Below are positions 25,839 to 33,476 of a DNA stretch of 64,000 bases, in pieces. The DNA is from Clostridia bacterium (GTDB lineage: Bacteria > Bacillota > Clostridia > Oscillospirales > CAG-272). Each line of letters starts with the position of its first letter. Position 1 is the stretch's first letter. Location: NCBI GenBank assembly GCA_017540175.1, contig JAFYBN010000068.1, forward strand, positions 1 through 64,000. The letters run 5' to 3'. Under the pieces are notes generated by a model. It searched no databases. It saw only the letters and a list, made by a program, of their open reading frames with translations, and was not told where the DNA came from. Position numbers and translations under genes: made by a program.

Positions 25839-27302
25839 TCAGTCATTGGGTTCAGCGAGGGACGCCTCAAAGCAGAACGTCCTCACGTCGGTGATATCGA
25901 GGTCGACGAACTGTCCGATCAGGGAGCGGTCCCCCTCGAAGTGGATCGGACGGACGGGCGCTCCTCTCGCGGTGAGCATGCCGGGGGCGGTCTTGCTCAC
26001 GCCCTCGACGAGGGCGCGGAGGCGTCTGCCCTTGAAGCGGGCGTTTCGCTCGTCGGCGATCGCGGAGCCGAGCGCGAGCAGGCGTTCCATCCGTTCGGAC
26101 GAGACTTCCCGGGGAATCTGGTTCGGCATTTTCGCGGCGGGCGTTCCCTCGCGGGGGGAATAGATGAAGGAATAGACCATGTCGTATCCCGCCGCCCGCA
26201 TGACGGCGAGCGTTGCCTCGAAATCCTCCTCCTCTTCGCCGGGGAAGCCCACGATGAGGTCCGAGGTCACGGACACGTCGGGGACGGCGGCGCGGAGCTT
26301 TTCGATGGTCTTGAGATACCCCTCGGCGGTATAGCGGCGGTTCATGGCCTTGAGGATGCGGTCGGAGCCGGACTGGATCGGAAGGTGGAAATGCTTCACG
26401 ATTTTGTCCTCCGACGCCATCGCCTCGATCAGGCGGTCGGAGGCGTCCTTCGGGTGGCTCGTCATGAAGCGCAGGCAGAAATCGCCGTCGAGCGCGCAGA
26501 TTTTGTGCATCAGCTCCGCGATGTCGACCCGCTCCCCGTTCACCGTGCCGCCGTCGTAGGAATTGACGTTCTGCCCGAGCAGGGTGATGTCCCGCGCGCC
26601 GTCCGCGATGAGCATTTTCGCTTCCTCGAGGATGGCGGAGGCGGAGCGGCTTCTTTCCCTGCCGCGGACGTAGGGCACGATGCAGTACGAGCAGAAATTG
26701 TTGCAGCCGTACATGATGGACAGCCACGCCATGTGCTTCGACTCGCGCCGGATGGGGATGCCCTCGGAGATCGTCCAGCTGTCGGAGAGCACAAAGGTGC
26801 GTTTGCCGCCCGAGAGCGCCGCGTCCACGAGGGACGGAACGCTGCCGATCGCTCCCGTGTCGAAGGTGAAGGACACGTAGGGATAGCTCCCCTTGATCTT
26901 GTCCGCTCTCGCCTTCTGCGTCACCATGCACCCGCCCACGCCGATGACGAGGTCCGGGTTTTTGTCCTTGAGGTGCTTGTAATTCCCGATGATGGAGAGC
27001 GCCTTTTTCTCGGCGTGCTCCCGCACGGCGCAGGTGTTGACGAGGATCAGCTCCGCGTCGTCCGGTGTGTCGGTCTTTTCGTACCCCATGGCGGCGCACA
27101 TGCCGGCGAGCCGTTCGCTGTCCGCCTCGTTCTGCTGGCAGCCGAAGGTCTGGATGAAGTATTTCGGGGCGCGCTCGCCGACGCGCCCGGTTTTTTCGAG
27201 CTTTTCGCGCACAGCCGCGACGGTCTTCAGCCGCTCGGCGAGAACCGGGTCTGCGGCCGCGTCGGCAGCCGCGTTTTCCGGTAAATAGATGTTCTCGGGC
27301 AT
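25839..27302 (-). CDS. miaB: tRNA-2-methylthio-N6-dimethylallyladenosine synthase
   Basis: A 487-residue radical-SAM methylthiotransferase that converts i6A37 to ms2i6A37 in tRNA. The N-terminal domain has FIQTFGCQQNEADSE, VNTCAVREHAEKKA and GVGGCMVTQ, whose three cysteines bind the auxiliary cluster. The radical-SAM domain has YGCNNFCSYCIVPYVRGRERSR with the CxxxCxxC site. A TRAM-like domain ends the protein (about residues 410-480). GGAGG lies 7 bases before the ATG. It begins the repair-linked run ymcA-mutS-mutL, in the order known from Bacillus. Confidence 0.96.
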   Translation of the reverse strand: MPENIYLPENAAADAAADPVLAERLKTVAAVREKLEKTGRVGERAPKYFIQTFGCQQNEADSERLAGMCAAMGYEKTDTPDDAELILVNTCAVREHAEKKALSIIGNYKHLKDKNPDLVIGVGGCMVTQKARADKIKGSYPYVSFTFDTGAIGSVPSLVDAALSGGKRTFVLSDSWTISEGIPIRRESKHMAWLSIMYGCNNFCSYCIVPYVRGRERSRSASAILEEAKMLIADGARDITLLGQNVNSYDGGTVNGERVDIAELMHKICALDGDFCLRFMTSHPKDASDRLIEAMASEDKIVKHFHLPIQSGSDRILKAMNRRYTAEGYLKTIEKLRAAVPDVSVTSDLIVGFPGEEEEDFEATLAVMRAAGYDMVYSFIYSPREGTPAAKMPNQIPREVSSERMERLLALGSAIADERNARFKGRRLRALVEGVSKTAPGMLTARGAPVRPIHFEGDRSLIGQFVDLDITDVRTFCFEASLAEPND

Positions 27303-27325
27303 GGATGTGCCTCCGGTGGATGATT

Positions 27326-28387
27326 TCAGGAACCGGACGACGTCTCTGAAAGGACGTAGTTCCCGTTCGTCAGGCGGAACACGCCGCCGAGTCCGGGCGT
27401 CGCGGTCACCCGTCCGTCGTCCGTGACGAGCACCGCCTCAAAATCATAAAGTCCGCTTTCGTACAGCGCGAGCGCGCCGTCCTCGCCGAGCACAAAGAGC
27501 GCCGTCGACAAGGCGTCGGCGAGCGCCCCGTCGGACGCGACCGCCGCCGCGGAGCGCAGACCGCTCTTCGCGGGGACTCCCGTTTTCCCGCCGAGGATGT
27601 GGTGATACCGGACGCCGTTCTCTTCAAAATACCGCTCGTAATCCCCGGAGACGGCGACGAAGCCGCTCTCGAGCGCAAGCGTTCCGATCAGCCCGCCCGG
27701 GTCGTCGGGATCGCGCACGCCCACCATGTAAGGGGAGCCGTCCGGCTTTGAACCCGCGAGCGCGACGTTGCCTCCGAGGGAGACGACCGCCCCAGCCAGG
27801 GTTTCGCCCGCTTCGGGAGAATTCAGGTAATCGACGAGCAGAGCGGCCGCGGCGCCTTTCCCGACGCCGCCGAAATCGAGCCGCGCGTCCGGGTCGGTCT
27901 TTTTCACCTCGTCCGCCGAGAAGGAAAAGCATCCCTCCCCCGTGTGGGAGAGCGCTTCCCGGATATCCTCTTGTGCCGGCACGGGTCCGCCGCCCGAGAC
28001 GTTCCACAGCTCGACGAGCGCGCCGAGGGTGCAGTCGAACGCCCCGCCGGTTTTCCGGCTCACGTCGAGCGAGACCGCGACGACCTCCCCGATGAGGGGC
28101 GTGAGGACGAGCGCGGCGTCCTCTCCCGCGTTGAAGCGGCTGACGGGCGTGTCGTCGTCTTTCGCGCTCATCTCCCGCTCCGCTTCGATGAGTATCCCTT
28201 CGCACCGCGCCGCGATCTCATCCATCCGAGCCTGATCCGCGCCGGGCTTCGGGATGAGGCGCAGGGTCACGACCGTGTCCATCGCGAAGAAATAATACTC
28301 TTTCGGCTCGGCTCCGGCGCATCCGGACAGGGAGAGCAGCAGAGCGGCGCAGAGCAGAAAAACCGTGATTCCGCGGCAAAAATTCAT
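27326..28387 (-). CDS. apbE: FAD:protein FMN transferase lipoprotein
   Basis: A 353-residue ApbE, which attaches FMN to threonine of exported flavoproteins outside the membrane. The signal LLCAALLLSLSGC ends in a lipobox cysteine near residue 23. MDTVVTLRL, DFGGVGKGAAAALLVDYL and VVSLGGNVALAGSKPDG are typical family motifs, with metal ligands expected near the end in the ALADALSTALFVLG region. ATG at 28387 lies only 4 bases downstream of the -10 hexamer, with no ribosome binding site, so the message may be leaderless. The ATG at 28393 is part of the -10 box itself. An extracytoplasmic flavodoxin-like protein is encoded at 57240. Confidence 0.9.
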   Translation of the reverse strand: MNFCRGITVFLLCAALLLSLSGCAGAEPKEYYFFAMDTVVTLRLIPKPGADQARMDEIAARCEGILIEAEREMSAKDDDTPVSRFNAGEDAALVLTPLIGEVVAVSLDVSRKTGGAFDCTLGALVELWNVSGGGPVPAQEDIREALSHTGEGCFSFSADEVKKTDPDARLDFGGVGKGAAAALLVDYLNSPEAGETLAGAVVSLGGNVALAGSKPDGSPYMVGVRDPDDPGGLIGTLALESGFVAVSGDYERYFEENGVRYHHILGGKTGVPAKSGLRSAAAVASDGALADALSTALFVLGEDGALALYESGLYDFEAVLVTDDGRVTATPGLGGVFRLTNGNYVLSETSSGS

Positions 28388-28391
28388 GTTC

Positions 28392-28420
28392 ATTATACAC
28401 GATCCGATTTGAGAAGTCAA
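28392..28420 (-). promoter_or_regulatory. apbE promoter overlapping the helicase stop codon
   Basis: On the minus strand TTGACT (28415-28420) contains the TGA stop of the upstream helicase gene, and TATAAT (28392-28397) follows after 17 bp. Predicted transcription starts at or next to the apbE ATG. Confidence 0.8.
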
Positions 28421-30672
28421 GTGCCTCCGAGCGCGCCGTTCTTTGCGCGCGTGATGATCTCGTCCGCGCGGAGCTTGTCCTCGCGGTACGCTTTCCGGAG
28501 CAGTTCGGAGGGGATGAACTCGTCGTATTTGTCGAAGACGGGCGCTTCGGTCGGTCCGATCAGCGCGTCGAGGTCGATGCCCTCCGACGTGATCTTCTGC
28601 GAGATCATCCGCATGAGCGCGTCGCCCCGCCCGCCCTCGAGCTTGAAGGTCATATAGTAGCACTGCTCGAAATCCATGCCCGTGAGCTTGAAGGAGCCCG
28701 CCCGGCGCACGAGGTAGCGGCGCAGCGTGCGGAAGCTCCTCGTCCCGAGCCACGGGAAGAGCGCCCAGGTATAGCCGCCGAGGGGCAGGATGCAGGATTC
28801 GGTCAGCCCGGTGTTCCGCGCGACGGCGCGGGCGACTCTAAGCCGCTCCAGCGCGCCTTCGCGCAGGTAGGGGTATTCCGTGTCCTCTCTCAGGACCTGC
28901 CGCATGCGCTCGAGGATGCGGGTGTGCACCTCGCCGTAATCCCCGGGCCACGAGACCTCCATCTTGCCTCTGACGGGCTTGACGTAAATGAGGCGGCGGG
29001 GGATGTCGAGCTCTTCGACCTCCCACACCCGTCCGGCGAGCGCGAAGCGGTCCCCGACCGGGGGCGGCGCGGTGATGACGCCGATCTCGTCGGATTCGCA
29101 GCGCACCGTGAAGTCCTCGTCGTCCTTGAAGACGGCGAAAAACTTGAAGGAATTGACGAGGCGTTCGCCGCGCAGGCCGACGATGAGCTCCTTTTCGTCC
29201 GTGAGCTCGAGCCAGTCGTTCGAGATCATGGAGAAGAGCAGCGTTCTGTAATCCTCCTTTTCCACGCGGCTGAACGGGGGCAGGGAGAGGATCTTCTCGG
29301 CGAGTTCCTTCGTTTTGATCGCCCCGGAGGAGGCGACGACCGACAGGGTCTGCTGAAAGAGGAGGGAGAACGGGCATTTCTTGATGGCGGGCGGCTCGAT
29401 GAAGCGCTCCTCGATATAGAGCTGCACGATGGCGATGGCCTTGAGAAGCTCCCACGGCATGAGCTGGGGCAGGGGCGTGTTCGGCAGGGGATTTTCCTCC
29501 CGGAACACCATGAGCATCTCCGGCGGGTCGCCCCGTCTGCCCGAGCGCCCGAGGCGCTGGAGGAAGGACGAGACCGAGTTCGGCGAGCCCTGCTGGATGA
29601 TTCTCTCCAGCCGCCCGATGTCGATGCCGAGCTCCATGGTGACCGTCGCGCACGCGACCGCGCGGATGTCGTCGTCCTTCATTTTGAGCTCGGCCTCTTC
29701 CCGGATGGACGCGGAGAGGAAGCCGTGGTGGATGAGGAAGACGTCCGGCTCGCCGCGGTATTCCGCGATCTCGCGGAGGGTCGCGCAGATATATTCCGTT
29801 TCCTCGCGGGAATTCGAGAAAACGATGCACTTCTTTCCCTTCGTCGCGTCGTAGATGTATTCGTAGCCGTGATCGAGGGAAATGGTCTCTTCTCTTTTGT
29901 TGTCCTTGGGGGTCGGCACGAGGGCGACGTCGTTCGCCCCTGCCGCGGCGCCGGTCTCGCCGACGTCCTTTTCGACGATATAAAAGTGCTCCATGCCGAG
30001 CCGCCAGCGGATCTTCGCGGGCGGGACGGAGGGGATCGCCGTTTCCCTGCCGCTGCCGCCGCCGAGCCACTGTGCCGCACGTCTCATGTCGCCGATGGTG
30101 GCGGACAGTCCGATGCGGCGCGGGGAAACGCCCGTTTTTTCGCGCAGGCGGGAAAGCTGGCAGAGGATCTGGTTGCCGCGGTCGCTGCCGGTGAGGGTGT
30201 GGATCTCGTCGATCACCACGTAGCGCAGATCGCCGAACAGCCGGATGAGGTCGGAGGAGCGGCGGATGAGCATGGCCTCGAGGGATTCCGGCGTGATCTG
30301 GAGGATGCCGCGGGGTTCTCGGAGAGCGCGCTGCTTATGGGACGCCGCGACATCGCCGTGCCAATGATACACGGGGATGCCCGCCTCCTCGCAGAGCTCC
30401 GAAATGCGCCCGAACTGGTCGTTGATGAGGGATTTCAGCGGCGCGATATAGAGCGCGCCGAAGGACTGGGGCAGGTCCTCGTAAAACTCGGAGAGGATCG
30501 GGAAAAACGCCGCCTCCGTCTTCCCGGACGCCGTCTGGGAGGGCAGAAGGAGGTTTTGGTCCGTGTCAAAGAGGATCTCCGCCGCCGCGACCTGCACGGG
30601 GGAGAGGGATTCCCAGCCGCGGGAATAGATGAATTCCCGGATGAAGGGGGAGTAGCGGTCGAAAACGGACAT
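28417..30672 (-). CDS. Lhr-like DEAD/DEAH superfamily 2 helicase
   Basis: A 751-residue SF2 helicase. Walker A is PSQTASGKTEAA (44-55), motif Ia is APLKSLINDQ, DEIH is at 155-158, SAT appears in GLSATIGDM, and the second RecA domain has CATVTMELGIDIG and QRLGRSGRRGDP. The C-terminal third is Lhr-like. This resembles the helicase (BrxHI-type) found beside DUF2791 ATPases and TerB-N proteins, whose genes lie upstream on the same strand at 32037-35812, separated by repeat element B. Expected role: ATP-driven unwinding or remodelling in a DNA-processing or defence complex. AAAGGAG precedes the start. Confidence 0.92.
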   Translation of the reverse strand: MSVFDRYSPFIREFIYSRGWESLSPVQVAAAEILFDTDQNLLLPSQTASGKTEAAFFPILSEFYEDLPQSFGALYIAPLKSLINDQFGRISELCEEAGIPVYHWHGDVAASHKQRALREPRGILQITPESLEAMLIRRSSDLIRLFGDLRYVVIDEIHTLTGSDRGNQILCQLSRLREKTGVSPRRIGLSATIGDMRRAAQWLGGGSGRETAIPSVPPAKIRWRLGMEHFYIVEKDVGETGAAAGANDVALVPTPKDNKREETISLDHGYEYIYDATKGKKCIVFSNSREETEYICATLREIAEYRGEPDVFLIHHGFLSASIREEAELKMKDDDIRAVACATVTMELGIDIGRLERIIQQGSPNSVSSFLQRLGRSGRRGDPPEMLMVFREENPLPNTPLPQLMPWELLKAIAIVQLYIEERFIEPPAIKKCPFSLLFQQTLSVVASSGAIKTKELAEKILSLPPFSRVEKEDYRTLLFSMISNDWLELTDEKELIVGLRGERLVNSFKFFAVFKDDEDFTVRCESDEIGVITAPPPVGDRFALAGRVWEVEELDIPRRLIYVKPVRGKMEVSWPGDYGEVHTRILERMRQVLREDTEYPYLREGALERLRVARAVARNTGLTESCILPLGGYTWALFPWLGTRSFRTLRRYLVRRAGSFKLTGMDFEQCYYMTFKLEGGRGDALMRMISQKITSEGIDLDALIGPTEAPVFDKYDEFIPSELLRKAYREDKLRADEIITRAKNGALGGT

Positions 30673-30816
30673 GGGGGTGGGCTCCTTTCTGCGATGGCTT
30701 TTCGGGATCTAATATCTCAGGCTCGCGGGTTGAGGTTTGCGGAAACCGCAGGTTGCTTTTGGGGATCCCCTGAAATCGTATTTATTTAGCTTGCAAATAA
30801 TTCTATTTTTTCATAA

Positions 30817-31857
30817 GGAAACAAACGCTACGCCCGAGTTCGCTTTGCGAACTCGTGGAATTCGCGCGCAGCGCGAACTTCCGTGTTTGTGGTACGAGAT
30901 ATTGCCCTGCGCGGGCGGCGCAGGGGGGGCACCAGCTCAGGCCGCAGCCCCCCTGGAGGTCCCCTTGGCCATCCAATCTGCGGTCCTTGATCCTCTTCAG
31001 CGGCTTCGACTGCGAAGCGCACGGCGTCAGCTTGGGAATACAGCGAGTTCATCGCGGCCTGATTTCTTGAAGCCGAAATCTACCGTGAAGACAAGCGCGT
31101 TTGATTACAGGTCGCGTTTGGCTGTCAGCGGAAGTTTGGGATGCATCCTCGCGGGTGTAAGTCTGCGGAAATCTGCTGAATCTATTCGCGTTTCAGCGCG
31201 ACGAAAAATGCGGCTTTCATTGCATGTCCAGCGAACGCGGGTGAGCAATCCTGCGGAGCCGCGTTAAAGCGCTTGCTTGTTTTTGCTTCAGTTATCGTGA
31301 GAATAGGATGCTGTGCTGAAAGGTGACGTGCGTCTTCGCGGATGTTAGTTTGCAGAGATTTGCTGAAACGCTAAGAAGCTCAGCAGATTATAGCTGCCCC
31401 CATGTGCGCGAGGCTGTTGAGCGATGACGCTGAAGCTGAACGCGCCCGTGTAATGCGCGTTTATGAGCGCATGAGGAAATTCGCGCGGGCGCGAATTTCC
31501 AAGTTTCGGCTGCAGAGTATTTAGTTCGCGCTGAATCTGTTCAAGTCAAGTCCCCTTGTCATTTACTGTTCGCCGGCAAGTACCGCTGAATAGGGGAGAG
31601 GAGTGAAGCTTCACCGTCGGAGCCGCTTCGGTGATGATAGGAGCACAGATTGGATGGCCAAGGGGACCCGCACAGAGGGGCATGCGGCCTGAGCTGCCCC
31701 TCCGTGCCGCCGTCCGCGTAGGACAATTTCAAATCCGTAATTCCCAAACGCGAAGCGTTTGTTCCAAAAATAACAGGCGGTTTCAGCAGACTCCCCCCGC
31801 CGTCTGCGCAGGTTGAAAAAACCGTGACTCCCAAACTCGGGCGCAGCGTTTGTTTCC
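30817..31857 (+). repeat. Element B: 1.04 kb non-coding composite repeat
   Basis: It begins GGAAACAAACGCTACGCC and ends with the inverse of GGAAACAAACGCTGCGCC. Hairpin stems near the two ends are 30921-30930 with 30947-30955 (CAGGGGGG type, one extra G) and 31670-31682 with 31695-31707 (GCACAGAGGGGCA, one mismatch). Interior modules match element A in the same order. A nested end-like unit starting CAAACGCGAAGCGTTTG is near 31747. It separates the DUF2791 ATPase gene from the helicase gene. I see no gene in the 30673-32036 gap. Confidence 0.8.
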
Positions 31858-31863
31858 TTAAAG

Positions 31864-31902
31864 CCCTCTCCGTCACCGTCTTACGACGGTGCCACCTCTC
31901 CC
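31864..31902. repeat. Second copy of the CCCTCTCCGTCACC palindromic repeat
   Basis: It has the same layout as the repeat at 20039-20082, but one stem base is changed (GACGGTGCC), which breaks a pair. It lies directly outside element B, as the first copy lies just outside element A. Confidence 0.55.
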
Positions 31903-32036
31903 ACGCACCAAGTGCGACAGCGTCGGCACGGCAGTCGCGCCGGTGAGGCAACAGCATTCTCTTTGATGCAGGTTTCAGCAAACCTCAACCCCGCCGGGGC
32001 GGGAAGACACACGCAGTCTTCTTCAACAGAGGCAAA

Positions 32037-33476
32037 TCAAAATTCAATATCGTCCAGCGTCACCGTACTCCGCGGCGCGGAGGAAGAGTCCGCCGCCCCG
32101 GTTCCCCCGGTTTCCCCGGCATGCGCCGCCTGCCGCGGATCGGCAAGGCCCCCTTCTTCCAGCCCATCGGGCAGCCCGTCCGGATCGGGCCCCGCCGTCG
32201 TGCGCTCCACACGCCCGACGATTTCGGCAAAGCCCACCCCCGCGTTCGTGTAGAGCAGATCGAGCAGCGTCACATAATCCCGTATGATCTCCCGCGGGGT
32301 GATCATGCTTGACGCGCCCTCCCGCGCAACGGACTGCGTGAGAAAGTCGCGCATGTTCTCTTCCGTGATGCGCGGGGTCCAGCGGTGGTACTCCCCGTGC
32401 AGGGCGGTCAGGCGGATGACGAGCGCGTAAAGCTCGCTGTCCGAGAGGCGTCTCAGCCGGATCACGGGCTGCATGAGGGAACGCAGTTCCCCGCCGCCGA
32501 AGCGTCCGTCCGCGAGCCGGCTCCGCAGCGCCTCGTAGCTGTACAGCCCCCGCCGCCCGTCCTCGAGGAACTGGGGCGTGCCGCCGAAGACGATCATCAG
32601 CCCCGGCGCGCGCCCCTGCATGGTGTCGTTGAACATCGAAAGGATCTTTTCGTAATTGTTTTCCCTTGAGATGCGGTTGGGGATCTTGTAAAGGTTCACG
32701 CATTCGTCGATATAGAGACAGAGCCCGCTGTACCCCGCCAGCCGCACGAACGCCGTGAAGAGCTTTAGGAAATCGTACCAGTTCTCGTCCGAAACGATGC
32801 TCAGGTTGCGGATGCCCGTCGCCGCCCGCGCCTCGGTGCGCGTTCCGTACTCCCCGCGCAGCCAGCGGAGGCACGCGGAGCGCTTCGCGTCGTCGTCGTC
32901 CCGCCAGCCCTCGTAATAGGCGCGCAGAACGGACGCGAAATCATACCCGCCGACCCCGTCCTCCAGCTCGCGCAGTTTTTTCGTGATGCGTCGTGAAAGC
33001 TCCGCGCCGAACGCCTCGGCGTTCGGATCGAAGCCCTCGTCCTCCATTTCCCCGCCGAGCTTCGCGAACCACCGGTCGAGGATGATGGGCAGCGCTCCTC
33101 CGTCCGGGGAGGATTTCGAGGCGGCGTTCTTCATGAGCTCCCGATAGGTCGCCAGTCCCCCGCCGCCCGCCAGCTTGCGTTCCGGGGAGAGATCGGCGTC
33201 CGCGGTCACAAAGCCCCGCTCGAGGGCGTACCCGCGGGCGAGCTGGATCAGAAAGCTCTTGCCCGAGCCGTACCGCCCGATGATGAATTTCGTCGTTCCT
33301 TCCCCGTCCGCCACCCGGTCGAGCGCGGACGCGAGCGCTTCGATCTCCTCGCTGCGCCCGATGGCGATGTACGGAGCGCCGACGCGGGGAACGACGCCGC
33401 CCGACAGGGACGCGAGGAGCGTCCCGAGGATCCTGCGCGGCACCTTCGCCGCCTGTTCGCTTCTTATTTCAGCCAT
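32037..33476 (-). CDS. DUF2791 (BrxD-type) P-loop ATPase
   Basis: A 479-residue ATPase. RILGTLLASLSGGVVPRVGAPYIAIGR is the typical DUF2791 opening. Walker A is GRYGSGKS (67-74), and Walker B is LCLYIDEC with Asp257 and Glu258. IVFGGTPQFLEDGRRGLYSYEALRSRL and the C-terminal TPREIIRDYVTLLDLL are also family marks. A disordered Pro/Gly-rich tail follows residue 430. Known relatives include BrxD of BREX systems and the ATPase of TerB-N/helicase operons. It overlaps the TerB-N gene by 13 bases. Likely role: an ATP switch for a DNA-processing or phage-defence complex. No pglX, pglZ or brxC was found, so it is not a complete BREX. Confidence 0.9.
   Translation of the reverse strand: MAEIRSEQAAKVPRRILGTLLASLSGGVVPRVGAPYIAIGRSEEIEALASALDRVADGEGTTKFIIGRYGSGKSFLIQLARGYALERGFVTADADLSPERKLAGGGGLATYRELMKNAASKSSPDGGALPIILDRWFAKLGGEMEDEGFDPNAEAFGAELSRRITKKLRELEDGVGGYDFASVLRAYYEGWRDDDDAKRSACLRWLRGEYGTRTEARAATGIRNLSIVSDENWYDFLKLFTAFVRLAGYSGLCLYIDECVNLYKIPNRISRENNYEKILSMFNDTMQGRAPGLMIVFGGTPQFLEDGRRGLYSYEALRSRLADGRFGGGELRSLMQPVIRLRRLSDSELYALVIRLTALHGEYHRWTPRITEENMRDFLTQSVAREGASSMITPREIIRDYVTLLDLLYTNAGVGFAEIVGRVERTTAGPDPDGLPDGLEEGGLADPRQAAHAGETGGTGAADSSSAPRSTVTLDDIEF

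Noticed and set aside
30737..31267. 176-residue protein encoded by element B
   Set aside because: The frame runs through palindromic DNA, lacks a ribosome binding site, and its edges differ in each element. It is kept only as a low-interest finding about the shared frame.
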